Shown: piece after piece, positions 54,060 through 62,854 of the stretch | How the letters are laid out: each line of letters begins with the position of its first letter | Position numbering within the stretch: position 1 is the stretch's first letter | Source: Pseudomonas sp. ABC1 | GTDB lineage: Bacteria > Pseudomonadota > Gammaproteobacteria > Pseudomonadales > Pseudomonadaceae | Direction of reading: 5' to 3' | Length of the DNA: 64,000 nt | NCBI RefSeq assembly: GCF_013395055.1 | Contig: NZ_CP058349.1 | Location: forward strand, 3,037,501 to 3,101,500 | The notes under the pieces: generated by a model | What the model was told of the DNA's origin: nothing | Seen by the model: only the letters and a program-made list of their open reading frames with translations | Database searches by the model: none | Program-made: the position numbers and the translations under genes

Positions 54060-54310
54060 GGGCACCTCTAAAAACCAGGTTTTCCTTCGATACTGCGCGA
54101 CGCAACGAGGCTCAATCCACTGAACCAGCGGCCAGCCTTCGTTTCACATGAGGGCTATGGGGGCACGAAGCGTGCCTCTGGGCCTGGAATCAGGCCATTC
54201 CTATTGCGACCTCCGGAAACACATGGCTACTTCAGACCATCCTTAACGGGGGCCACTGGAGGTGGGCAAGATCAATTCGTCTACCGTGCACCTGTTTTTA
54301 GGGGGCAGGT
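54060..54310. mobile_element. Possible insertion-sequence or MITE remnant
   Basis: The gap between converging glycosyltransferases starts GGGCACCTCTAAAAACCAGG (54060-54079), and near its other end has CCTGTTTTTAGGGGGCAGG (about 54291-54309), an imperfect inverted copy. A GGGCACCTCT-A-rich end resembles the terminal repeats of IS5-type elements. No transposase frame is present. The right end overlaps the stop of the minus-strand glycosyltransferase. The imperfect repeat is seen; the IS identity is a guess. Confidence 0.35.
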
Positions 54311-55380
54311 CGCTTCCGCTTTCTGGGACTACTGGATATGAGTACTTTGAATCTTCTGTTGAGAAATTTGAAGCTGGTTTGAAAACGCTTGGCCGGTGCG
54401 CCTTGCATGAATGCTTCCAGAGCATCTTTCGCTGCTTGGCAGGCAATGGGGTCTATCCAACTGGTCTTTATGATCAATTGATAAGCCAGGGCACTGGCAA
54501 GGGATGCTTCGCCGAAGTAGCGGCGATCCGCGTCCTTGAGTATCTCGACCAGTTCCAGCGTTGCAGACACCTCATCCGCTGGCGACAGGATCGGACGCTC
54601 GAAGATGCTTTCCAGAGACCATTGCTGGGCCATGTTGACGATCACGGAGACGGTTTCGCAACGTGCAGCAAAGGTTGGGCCCTTGGAGTCCGAGATGCTT
54701 AGATTCTGTCCATGGACGCGGTACTCGGTCAGTACTTCATCTAGTTTAGCGAGTTCGCCTCGTAGCAGTAAGCGCCCCCAGAGGTCGTAGTCTTGTACAT
54801 ATTTAAGCAGGGGCGAGCTTCCGCCGGATTCGATCAGGTCTTTTCTGCGCAGCAGCGCGGATGGAGCGTTCAGGAAGTTACCCTTCAGAAGATGTTGGCG
54901 CAGATGGGTGATCGGTTGATTGAAACTGTTCTCCAAATACTTGGCATCCGTTGACCGTTTACCCTCGCCGTCGATAATCGCAACACTCGAAAATACAACG
55001 ATATGCCCTGGGTGTTCTTGTAGGAAGCTGACTTGGCGGCTGATTCTGCCCGGTAGCATACGATCATCGGAGCCTAGAAAGGCAATGTATTCGCCCCTGG
55101 CGGCTGCGTATGCCCTATTGCCTGCTCGTGATGGCCCTTCGTTTTCCTTCAGCAGGGTTGCCCTGATCCGCTCTGGGTGACGTGTGGAGTATTCTTGGAC
55201 AATTGCTGCTGTGTTGTCAGGGGAGGCGTCGTCTACGATGACCAACTCAATGTTCGGATAGTCTTGTGCCAGCACTGAGTCGATGGCCTCGCTGACATAG
55301 CGTTCGTGCTTGTAGGAGTTCATGCATACGCTGACCAGAGGGTATGCCGATGTATTGCGGTTGCTTTCGGAGTCAAACAT
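54298..55380 (-). CDS. Family 2 glycosyltransferase of the amino-sugar operon
   Basis: A 360-residue GT2 enzyme: VSVCMNSYKHERYVSEAIDSV, IVDDASPDNT, GEYIAFLGSDDRML, SALLRRKDLIESGG and YVQDYDLWGRLLLRG. The frame can start at 55410; ATG 55380 (MFDSESNR) is slightly preferred, no strong ribosome site for either. Last gene of the six-gene minus-strand operon, so it probably transfers the sugar made by the upstream genes. Its basic C-terminus (RKRKRPAP) ends inside the possible IS inverted repeat. Confidence 0.83.
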   Translation of the reverse strand: MFDSESNRNTSAYPLVSVCMNSYKHERYVSEAIDSVLAQDYPNIELVIVDDASPDNTAAIVQEYSTRHPERIRATLLKENEGPSRAGNRAYAAARGEYIAFLGSDDRMLPGRISRQVSFLQEHPGHIVVFSSVAIIDGEGKRSTDAKYLENSFNQPITHLRQHLLKGNFLNAPSALLRRKDLIESGGSSPLLKYVQDYDLWGRLLLRGELAKLDEVLTEYRVHGQNLSISDSKGPTFAARCETVSVIVNMAQQWSLESIFERPILSPADEVSATLELVEILKDADRRYFGEASLASALAYQLIIKTSWIDPIACQAAKDALEAFMQGAPAKRFQTSFKFLNRRFKVLISSSPRKRKRPAP

Positions 55381-55437
55381 TGGAAGTATCCGGTTAGAGG
55401 CTGCTCGCATGTGCAGGAGGGGCGCGGTTCTGAATGG

Positions 55438-55845
55438 CTACCTGTCGATGCCTTTCATGAAGTCCCCGTAGTCACGATAGTAGTCGTCCTCGCTGAAATG
55501 CTCCGAGGCAAGGACCATGCACACCGATCCACTCGAGAAGTTGTCGATTTCTCGCCAGATCATCGACGGGATATACAACCCGTAATAAGAGCGGTTCATG
55601 TGGTACTTGACCTTCTCCTTTCCGTCGTCCAGCAGAATATCGAAGCTCCCTGACATCGCGATAAGCAACTGATGCAGTTCCTTGTGCGCATGTCCTCCGC
55701 GATGGGAGCCGCCGGGTACATCGTAGAGGTAGTAGATACGTTTGATATCGAACGGTATGTGCTGGCCTCCTTCTATGAAAGTGAGGCTGCCCCTAGGGTC
55801 TTCTATCTTGGGGAGGTCTACGATGCGGCAGTTTTGCAAAGACAT
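55438..55845 (-). CDS. FdtA/QdtA-like dTDP-sugar 3,4-ketoisomerase
   Basis: A 135-residue WxcM-like cupin: IEDPRGSLTFIEGGQHIPFDIKRIYYLYDVPGG and the RGGHAHKELHQLL metal/active-site strand, with YIPSMIWREI. Family members convert dTDP-4-keto-6-deoxyglucose to the 3-keto isomer, which is then transaminated at C3. Whether the product has galacto (FdtA) or gluco (QdtA) configuration cannot be decided here. GGAG lies upstream of the ATG. Between the aminotransferase and GT2 genes of the operon. Confidence 0.85.
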   Translation of the reverse strand: MSLQNCRIVDLPKIEDPRGSLTFIEGGQHIPFDIKRIYYLYDVPGGSHRGGHAHKELHQLLIAMSGSFDILLDDGKEKVKYHMNRSYYGLYIPSMIWREIDNFSSGSVCMVLASEHFSEDDYYRDYGDFMKGIDR

Positions 55846-55875
55846 CTTATGACTCCGTGCAGGTCAGTCGTTCAT

Positions 55876-56997
55876 TCAGCCGGAAAATGCATTACAGGCT
55901 GCAATGATGGAATCACAGTCGTTGGGGGACAGCCCCGGGTATATTGGCAGGCTCAATACGCTTTCGCTCAGGGCTTCCGTGATGGGAAGTTCGAGGGACG
56001 AAAGTGTTTCATAGGCAGGCTGTCGGTGAATGGGTAGAGGGTAGTGGATCAGGGTTTCGATACCATTCGCTAATAAATGATCGCGCAGACGATCACGTTG
56101 TTCGCAACGGATGACGAACAGGTGCCAGGCGTGTGTTTCGCCGCTCTGCGGTAATGAAGGGAGTTGCAGGCGAGGATTGCGGATTTCCTCGCAATAGCGT
56201 CGGGCGATCACATCACGCTCGCTGTTATCAGTGTCCAGTGCACGCAGCTTTATCCTGAGAAAAGCCGCCTGTAGTTCGTCGAGTCGTGAGTTCACTCCAA
56301 CGCGCTCGTGCAGGTATTTGACCCGCGAGCCATAGTTGCGCAAAGAGCGCAGGCATTCGGCCAGTTCGTCATCGTCGGTTGTGATGATACCGGCATCTCC
56401 CAATGCGCCCAGGGGCTTGCCAGGAAACAGGCTGAAAGCGGCTGCGACTCCCCAGTTTCCGGCTTTTCTGCCATTTAGGCTGGCACCGTGTGCCTGGGCG
56501 GCATCTTCGATGAGCAACAGCTCGTGCCTGCGGGCAATCTCACGCAGTCGCTCCATATCTGCGAGACGTCCGTACAGATGAACGGCAAGAATGGCGCGTG
56601 TATGCGGCCCTATGGCGCGTTCCACCGCATCAGGATCAAGGTTGAAACGCTCCGTTTCAGGCTCGACCAGTTTCAATGCCAGTCCGGTTCCAGTGACGGC
56701 CAGTGCGGTCGCAATGAAAGTATTGCCTGGGACGAGCACTTCATCGCCGGGGGCGAGGCGTTGTAGTTCGAGCAGGCTCCGCAAGACGAGTGCAATGGCA
56801 TCCAGGCCATTACCTACGCCAATACCATGGCGTGTACCGCAGTAGTCGGCGAACTCCTGCTCGAAGAGACGAACCTCTTCACCCTGGATGAACCAGCCGC
56901 GCTCCAACACGCGAGAAGTGGCTGCGAGGAAGTCATCTTTGAAGCGACCGTTCAGTGCCTTGAGATCAAGAAAAGGAATATTGGACACTTGTCGCAC
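55876..56997 (-). CDS. DegT/DnrJ/EryC1 sugar aminotransferase (FdtB-like)
   Basis: A 373-residue PLP enzyme. Motifs: IPFLDLKALN, NGLDAIALVLRSL, PGNTFIATALA, LLIEDAAQAHGA and the PLP-Lys segment FSLFPGKPLGALGDAG, then NSRLDELQAAFLR. With the FdtA-like gene downstream it should aminate a 3-keto-6-deoxyhexose on dTDP to a 3-amino sugar. The frame starts at GTG 56997 with a weak GGAA upstream; a second GTG at 56988 is possible. Operon member. Confidence 0.88.
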   Translation of the reverse strand: MRQVSNIPFLDLKALNGRFKDDFLAATSRVLERGWFIQGEEVRLFEQEFADYCGTRHGIGVGNGLDAIALVLRSLLELQRLAPGDEVLVPGNTFIATALAVTGTGLALKLVEPETERFNLDPDAVERAIGPHTRAILAVHLYGRLADMERLREIARRHELLLIEDAAQAHGASLNGRKAGNWGVAAAFSLFPGKPLGALGDAGIITTDDDELAECLRSLRNYGSRVKYLHERVGVNSRLDELQAAFLRIKLRALDTDNSERDVIARRYCEEIRNPRLQLPSLPQSGETHAWHLFVIRCEQRDRLRDHLLANGIETLIHYPLPIHRQPAYETLSSLELPITEALSESVLSLPIYPGLSPNDCDSIIAACNAFSG

Positions 56998-57048
56998 CTT
57001 GGTTCCGGAAAGCGTATCTATATGTGGTGTTGTCGCCAGGAATTGGCT

Positions 57049-58152
57049 TTACCGCACAGGTTCGTGGGTAGGAATGAAGAACATGACGGTCTCGTAAATG
57101 GATTCGGTGTAGTGTCTCAGATAGACCTTGTAGGATGAACTGATCGACAGGATTTCTTCAGGGATTTTCCAGAAGTCGCCAGCCCTGTGATAGACACTCA
57201 CTGCCAGTCGGGGAGCATGAGTGCGGATAGTCTTCCTGGCACCGTTGAGTGCCTGGAGTTCGGCCCCTTCGGTATCGATCTTTATGAGGGTGGGGTGTAT
57301 ATGCGCCGGCAGCATGTCATCGAGTCTTTCAACTCGGATGCTGGTGCTGCCTGTGTTCGAAATGGCAGATCCCGATCCAGCGACATCCATGCTCAGCGTT
57401 TCTGCTGTATCCGATAGGCCGAATGGAAATACTTCTGCCTGCCGGAGTCCGGAGAATGCCTGACGGCAGACGGCGTAGTTCTCCGGCTCGGGTTCAAACG
57501 CAAGAATCCCGGCGTATTGTGGGCAGCGCCGGGCAAACTCCAGGCTGGTGAATCCATCGAACGAGCCTACGTCCAGAAAAGTCTCCCCGGCCTGTTTAAG
57601 CGCCAGGAAATCTTCGAAGTACTGCTGATCCTGTTTGTCACGCAGGCCTTCAAGAAATTGCAGGTCTTGGGTCAGTCTGAAGTTGACCAGGCGTTCGAAA
57701 AGGTCTTTCGACTCCTCATCCTCCAGCTTTTCATAGATGGCTTCGAAGCGCTTTCGGTTGGTGTAGAGTTCCTTCTCGTAGCCTTCGTTGAAGACCAACT
57801 CCGGGAGATCAGGTGCCGCATGCTTCTGGAAGGCAAAGTAGTCCAGTTGGATTGCACCGCTTTTCTCAACGATGGCCCTTGCAGTGAAAGGTTTGCCACC
57901 GGATGCGACCAGTACGATATCACCTGCCTCCAGACTGTCGCTGCGGACGACAGGAATGCCATGGTAGGAGGTCTCTTGAGTGTAATCATCGATGATACCG
58001 TCGATGGAAAACCTCTTCAGGACAGCATTTGCATACAAGTTCCGGCCGAAGATGTATGACTTTGCCGTCCCTTTGGCGCAGAGCAGTTCATGGAACTGAA
58101 TCGCCCTCCGCCTCAAGGGCTCCGGGTCGTAATCGTCTATGGCCATGTTCAT
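57049..58152 (-). CDS. FkbM-family methyltransferase with N-terminal nucleotide-binding-like domain
   Basis: A 367-residue protein in two parts. The N-terminal part (residues about 30-110) reads YIFGRNLYANAVLKRF, IDGIIDDYT and YHGIPVV, resembling the small Rossmann-like domain that precedes PglD-type sugar acyltransferases. The C-terminal part is an FkbM SAM-dependent methyltransferase: ETFLDVGSFDGFTSLEF, ILAFEPEPENY and LIKIDTEGAELQALNGA. Its ATG overlaps the upstream oxidoreductase stop (ATGA). It probably O- or N-methylates the operon's sugar or its substituent; substrate inferred only. Confidence 0.82.
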   Translation of the reverse strand: MNMAIDDYDPEPLRRRAIQFHELLCAKGTAKSYIFGRNLYANAVLKRFSIDGIIDDYTQETSYHGIPVVRSDSLEAGDIVLVASGGKPFTARAIVEKSGAIQLDYFAFQKHAAPDLPELVFNEGYEKELYTNRKRFEAIYEKLEDEESKDLFERLVNFRLTQDLQFLEGLRDKQDQQYFEDFLALKQAGETFLDVGSFDGFTSLEFARRCPQYAGILAFEPEPENYAVCRQAFSGLRQAEVFPFGLSDTAETLSMDVAGSGSAISNTGSTSIRVERLDDMLPAHIHPTLIKIDTEGAELQALNGARKTIRTHAPRLAVSVYHRAGDFWKIPEEILSISSSYKVYLRHYTESIYETVMFFIPTHEPVR

Positions 58153-59312
58153 GGTAGGTCGACCCAGCGCTGTTCTTGAGCGGAGGTTTGAACGGCTTCA
58201 AATAGCAGGAGTCCTTCGCTGGCTTCATCTATTCCGAATACATAGGGATTGGGCTGACCTTGCTGCTTGATATGGTCTCCCAGTGCGTCCGCGACATCTT
58301 GATAGTAGTTGGCAAACGCTTCGATGAAGCCGGCAGGGTGGCCTGCCTTGAAGCGGGTATAACGATCTTCGTTCGCTTCCTCGATATTCCCGCTGGCTCT
58401 ATCGAGAATGCACCGATTACCGCGATTGTCTGCGGTAATGAGCATTTCGGGAGTTTCCTGCAGCCACTCGGCAGAGCCTTTCTCGCCGAAGACCCGCACT
58501 TTCAGTCCATTACGCTGGCCAAGCGCAGCTTTGCTGTACCAGAACGTACAGTCGATATCAGCCGAGTAGCGGATCAGGCAGGACACGGTATCGATGACTT
58601 GCGAGAAGTTGCCCAGGCTGCTGGATTGGGCGACGACTCGTAAGGGATGCTGCGCCGTAAGAAAGTACACAAGGGAGTGCAGGTGTGTTCCCAGATCAAG
58701 GGACACTGTCGGAATTTTCCCGTCATGCAGTCGCCAGGCCTGAGGAGTCTTTGGGGCCCCTGCAGCATCCAGGCTGATGAACGATTCCTGAGGCATTTCA
58801 CACTGTATCTGCAGGATTCGACCTAGTTCGCCTGATGCGATTTTCTGCCTGAGCTCACGAACCATCGGGTATCCCGAGTAGTTGTAAGTGACGGCCAGGA
58901 AGCCGTTGTGCTTTTCCTGGGCTAGCCTGATCGCATTGGCGTCGGCAGTAGAGGTGGCCAGGGACTTTTCGCAAATAACGGGCAATCCTGCGGCGAAGCA
59001 GGCGAGTACGTCGTCCTTGTGCTGGTCCGTAGGGGTCAGGATCAAAACGGCATCGATTCGACCTTTCTCGCTTTCCAGCATCTGTGCGAGGGAGGGGTAC
59101 AGGCGCGAGGTGTCGATTCCATAGGCATCTGCGCTCTCGCTGTTGCGTTCGGCGCTGCGGCTGAAGCAGCCTGCTACCAGCTTGAAACGATGATCCATCT
59201 CGATGGCGATACGGTGTGTCCTGCCGATCGCAGACCGATAGCTGCCACCTAGAAAAGCGACTTGGAAGGTTTTTTCCAGATGCTTGATGGGAGGATAAGG
59301 GTGAGAGGCCAT
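58149..59312 (-). CDS. Gfo/Idh/MocA-family oxidoreductase
   Basis: A 387-residue NAD(P)-dependent dehydrogenase: FQVAFLGGSYRSAIGRTHRIA nucleotide-binding N-terminus, VLILTPTDQHKDDVLACFAAGLPVICEKSLA with the family's EK-S-L-A catalytic Lys segment, and LDLGTHLHSLVYFL with the active-site region. The N-terminal GxGxxG is altered to GGSYRS, as in some UDP/dTDP-sugar members. It starts 11 bases after the ATP-grasp gene and overlaps the FkbM gene. Likely acts on a sugar or polyol intermediate in the operon's pathway. Confidence 0.83.
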   Translation of the reverse strand: MASHPYPPIKHLEKTFQVAFLGGSYRSAIGRTHRIAIEMDHRFKLVAGCFSRSAERNSESADAYGIDTSRLYPSLAQMLESEKGRIDAVLILTPTDQHKDDVLACFAAGLPVICEKSLATSTADANAIRLAQEKHNGFLAVTYNYSGYPMVRELRQKIASGELGRILQIQCEMPQESFISLDAAGAPKTPQAWRLHDGKIPTVSLDLGTHLHSLVYFLTAQHPLRVVAQSSSLGNFSQVIDTVSCLIRYSADIDCTFWYSKAALGQRNGLKVRVFGEKGSAEWLQETPEMLITADNRGNRCILDRASGNIEEANEDRYTRFKAGHPAGFIEAFANYYQDVADALGDHIKQQGQPNPYVFGIDEASEGLLLFEAVQTSAQEQRWVDLP

Positions 59313-59323
59313 GATGGATTTCT

Positions 59324-60484
59324 TCAGGAAAGGATTTTCGTGAGTGCTGCAAGGTGCGGTGTCGTCTCTTCCAGGGTGCTCTGGTCGGGAAACTCGGCGA
59401 ACAATATGCCGATTTTGTCAGACGGTGCTTGCTCCAGAGCATGGCCGCTGGTCTTGAGAGGGACGATACTGATCTTGTCGCTGGGAATACTGCAGGAAAA
59501 AGAAAGAAAACCGGTCGGCTTGTCGCTGCTGATCGTGTGTCTGGCCATGTAGCGATTGGTCGTAGGCGCGCAAGGTTGGGAGGGCACCTGAAGGAAACCG
59601 TTCAGGTAATACTCGCTGTAGTCTATGCCTGTCGATTCTTCGACAAGAAGGTTGTACATGTCTCCAGGGCAGCGGCGCATGCACTCGATAATCCAGTGTT
59701 GCTCGCCATCCTGCATGAACTGGGTATGCAATAGGCCGTCTGCCAGCCCCAGCTTGGAAATGATGTCCTCCATGCTCTGCCTGACATCCTCTCGGATTTT
59801 TTTCGTGATGCGCGAAGGATGGTTGGAGCAGTTGACCTGATAGGGATAAACGGTACAGAACTCATCGACAAAAAAGTCCAGCGCTATGGCGCCATCCTTG
59901 ATGAAGGCCGAATGGCTGTGCAACGAGCCTGTTACATACTCTTCTATAAGTACCTGATCATGGCGCGTTGCAAGGAAAGCACGTTCCAACGCTGCTGAGA
60001 GTTCCTCTGCACGATTGACCAGCGATATGCCATTGCCACTGAAGTTGTCGACGGGTTTTATCAGCGCAGGGTAATGTATTTCACTTGCTGCGGGTGTTGT
60101 CGTGCGTGAACAGTAGATTGCTCGCGGTGCGGATACAGAGTGCTCTGCCGTGAATTTTCGGAACTCGCTCTTTAGATGCAGGATATTCGTGACTGCCAGT
60201 GAGTCATATCCAGGCAATCCAAGTTTGCTTGCGGTGTAGGCGCCGGAGAAATAAGAGGCGTCATTACAACTCGGAATAACATATTTGAAGTTGCCTTGTC
60301 TCGCGATGGAGAGGACAGCTTCCGGGTCCGAGTAATCTATATGGAATGAGCCATCGGCATGTTGATGGCAAGGATCGTCGGCATGTTTTCCGCAGACGAA
60401 TACATCAAAATTTCTTTTCTTCAGGCGTGTGAGGAATGGCATTGCGCTGAAGCTGCTGCCGAGTAGTAGAACCTTTTCATTCAT
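59324..60484 (-). CDS. ATP-grasp ligase, first gene of the amino-sugar operon
   Basis: A 386-residue ATP-grasp enzyme: N-terminal pre-grasp VLLLGSSFSAMPFLTRL, ATP site PALIKPVDNFSGNGISLV, VLIEEYVTGSLHSHSAF, and the metal site HTQFMQDGEQHWIIECMRRCPGDM. The family couples ATP hydrolysis to carboxylate-amine or -thiol ligation. No N-acetyltransferase of the FdtC/QdtC type is seen in the operon, so this enzyme may attach an acyl or amino-acid group to the C3 amine. That link is an inference; the fold is clear. Confidence 0.82.
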   Translation of the reverse strand: MNEKVLLLGSSFSAMPFLTRLKKRNFDVFVCGKHADDPCHQHADGSFHIDYSDPEAVLSIARQGNFKYVIPSCNDASYFSGAYTASKLGLPGYDSLAVTNILHLKSEFRKFTAEHSVSAPRAIYCSRTTTPAASEIHYPALIKPVDNFSGNGISLVNRAEELSAALERAFLATRHDQVLIEEYVTGSLHSHSAFIKDGAIALDFFVDEFCTVYPYQVNCSNHPSRITKKIREDVRQSMEDIISKLGLADGLLHTQFMQDGEQHWIIECMRRCPGDMYNLLVEESTGIDYSEYYLNGFLQVPSQPCAPTTNRYMARHTISSDKPTGFLSFSCSIPSDKISIVPLKTSGHALEQAPSDKIGILFAEFPDQSTLEETTPHLAALTKILS

Positions 60485-60841
60485 TGTTTTGTTCTCTGTG
60501 CTTGCCTTGGACTGTTACAGCGAGGGCTCTCTTTTACCTGGAGAATTTATAATGAATAGCAGAGGCTCTTGGTATGTGATGCATATTTCTTGTGTGGATT
60601 TTGTCTTGTTTATATGTGCTTGATTTATGTGATTTTTTCAGTTCTTTATTATTGACGATGCCGTTGTGCTTATCAAGAGCGGTCCCCCATGGCATGGAAT
60701 TCTTGACATTGCCGTGGGCGCTTCTGCTTCTCATTTTTAGGAGAGCCAATGACGGCTATGAGACGTCATCGGGAGGTTCGAGAGTCCGGCTGGTTGGCAG
60801 GCCTATGCTAGAATCGCTCTCCCGCCCGTGGATGAAAAAAC
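60485..60841. promoter_or_regulatory. AT-rich intergenic region between the amino-sugar operon and msbA
   Basis: This 357-base divergent spacer is distinctly AT-rich (60,545-60,660 above all). An extended -10 element TGCTAGAAT at 60806-60814, 28 bases before the msbA ATG, is the best promoter candidate for msbA. TATAAT occurs at 60548-60553 without a recognisable -35. A 23-codon plus-strand frame (ATG 60552) is possible but unsupported. The spacer should contain the promoter of the minus-strand operon too; no clear operator was found. Confidence 0.35.
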
Positions 60842-62638
60842 ATGTCTCAGCCTGCTGCCCAGCTGTCCAGCTTCAAACTCTACATGCGCTTGCTTTCCTA
60901 CGTAAGGCGTTTCAGTGGCATGTTCGCCCTGAGCATGGTTGGGTACATCATCTTCGCCTCGACCCAGCCAATGATGGCCGGATTGCTCAAGTATTTTGTC
61001 GATGGGCTGGCCAGCCCCGACTCTGGTACGGTTGATCTGCCGCTGCTGGGATCAATGCAACTGCTGTACGGGGTGCCCGTTGCCTTGTTGCTGATTACCG
61101 TCTGGCAAGGTATCGGTTCGTTTCTCGGTGGCTACTACCTGGCGCGGGTGTCGCTGGGGCTGGTGCAGGATTTGCGGGTGCAGCTGTTCAACAACCTGCT
61201 GACACTGCCCAATCGCTATTTTGACAACCACTCCACGGGCTATCTGATTTCTCGCATCACCTACAACACGGGGTCGGTCACGGGGGCCGCGACCGATGCG
61301 CTGAAGGTGATGGTGCGCGAAGGGCTGACCGTCGTATTCCTGTTCGGCTACCTGCTCTGGATGAATTGGCAACTGACCATGGTGATGGTCGCTATCCTGC
61401 CGCTCATCGCACTGATGGTGAAAAGTGCCAGCAAGAAATTCCGTAGTCAGAGCCGCAAGATTCAGAACGCGATGGGTGAACTGACCCATGTTTCCTCCGA
61501 GACTATCCAGAACTATCGCGTGGTACGCAGCTTCGGCGGTGAACGCTATGAGCGCGAGCGATTCCTGGAGGCCAGTGAGGACAGTACGCGCAAGCAGCTG
61601 CGCATGACGCGTACCAGCGCGATCTACACACCAACCCTGCAACTGGTCAATTATGCAGCCATGGCATTCCTGATGTTTCTGGTCCTGCTGCTGCGTGGTG
61701 ATGCTTCCGTAGGGGATCTGGTGGCCTATATCACTGCGGCTGGGCTGCTACCCAAGCCGATCCGGCAATTGTCGGAAGTCAGCTCCACGATCCAGAAAGG
61801 CCTGGCGGGTGCCGAGAGCATCTTCAGTCAATTGGATGAGCAGCCTGAGCCGGACCAAGGGACCCTTGAACTGGAGCGTGTGCGCGGTGCGTTGAGTGTG
61901 GAGCATCTCAGTTTCGTCTACCCGGGCACTGAGAAACGGGTACTGGACGATATCAGCTTCAGTGTCGAGCCAGGTCAGATGGTTGCCTTGGTAGGGCGCT
62001 CTGGTAGTGGAAAATCGACCCTGGCCAACCTGATTCCGCGTTTTTACCAGCACCAGGATGGGCAGGTGTTACTCGATGGTCGTCCTATCGAAGATTACCG
62101 TCTGGCCAATCTGCGTAGCCATATCGCGCTCGTGACCCAGCAGGTAACGTTGTTCAACGACACTGTCCTGGGAAATATCGCCTATGGCGACTTGCAAGGT
62201 CTTCCCCGTGAGGCGGTCGAGCAGGCTGCCGAGGCCGCTTATGCCAAAGAGTTCATCGAGCAATTGCCTCAGGGATTCGACACTGTGGTGGGCGAGAATG
62301 GCGTCATGCTCTCTGGCGGACAACGCCAGCGTCTGGCCATCGCGCGCGCCTTGCTCAAGGATGCGCCTCTACTGATTCTCGATGAAGCCACTTCGGCGCT
62401 CGATACCGAGTCAGAAAGGCATATTCAGGCGGCTCTGGACCGCCTGATGGAGGGCAGAACCACTTTCGTCATCGCACATCGTCTCTCCACTATCGAGAAG
62501 GCAGACCTGATTTTGGTTATGGATAAGGGACGCATCGTAGAACGTGGTACTCATCAGTACTTACTGGCCCTCAATGGCTCTTACGCCCGTCTGCATGCTA
62601 TGGGCCTGGATGAGAAAAATAATAAAGAAGCAGAGTGA
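60842..62638 (+). CDS. msbA: Lipid A export ABC transporter MsbA
   Basis: A 598-residue half-transporter that flips lipid A-core across the inner membrane. The N-terminal transmembrane domain has six hydrophobic helices with the conserved NRYFDNHSTGYLISRITYN coupling region. The ATPase domain shows Walker A GRSGSGKST, the Q-loop, signature LSGGQRQRLAIARALL, Walker B LLILDEATSALD and the H-loop IAHRLST. Intact and full length. Its place beside LPS core genes is standard for Pseudomonas. Confidence 0.96.
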   Translation: MSQPAAQLSSFKLYMRLLSYVRRFSGMFALSMVGYIIFASTQPMMAGLLKYFVDGLASPDSGTVDLPLLGSMQLLYGVPVALLLITVWQGIGSFLGGYYLARVSLGLVQDLRVQLFNNLLTLPNRYFDNHSTGYLISRITYNTGSVTGAATDALKVMVREGLTVVFLFGYLLWMNWQLTMVMVAILPLIALMVKSASKKFRSQSRKIQNAMGELTHVSSETIQNYRVVRSFGGERYERERFLEASEDSTRKQLRMTRTSAIYTPTLQLVNYAAMAFLMFLVLLLRGDASVGDLVAYITAAGLLPKPIRQLSEVSSTIQKGLAGAESIFSQLDEQPEPDQGTLELERVRGALSVEHLSFVYPGTEKRVLDDISFSVEPGQMVALVGRSGSGKSTLANLIPRFYQHQDGQVLLDGRPIEDYRLANLRSHIALVTQQVTLFNDTVLGNIAYGDLQGLPREAVEQAAEAAYAKEFIEQLPQGFDTVVGENGVMLSGGQRQRLAIARALLKDAPLLILDEATSALDTESERHIQAALDRLMEGRTTFVIAHRLSTIEKADLILVMDKGRIVERGTHQYLLALNGSYARLHAMGLDEKNNKEAE

Positions 62639-62854
62639 ACCTGACCAGAATATGGGTGCCTGAGTGAGGCCCTGATCACATCAGTTGCCGCTTATTACCA
62701 TGTCAAAGATTGTCTAGCTCTGGGTTTTTCATTCCTGATCTGGTTTTTACCGAGGGTAGAAGGGGGACTGGTGCTTTCAGCTGTGATAATAGGGCTAAGT
62801 CATCCCCACGCGCTCCGGTGCAGATAGCGCAAGTCCATTCATGCCCTCTTATAT

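Noticed and set aside
60552..60623. 23-codon frame in the AT-rich spacer before msbA
   Set aside because: It has a passable ribosome site but is very short, with no family resemblance; the spacer is more simply a divergent promoter region.
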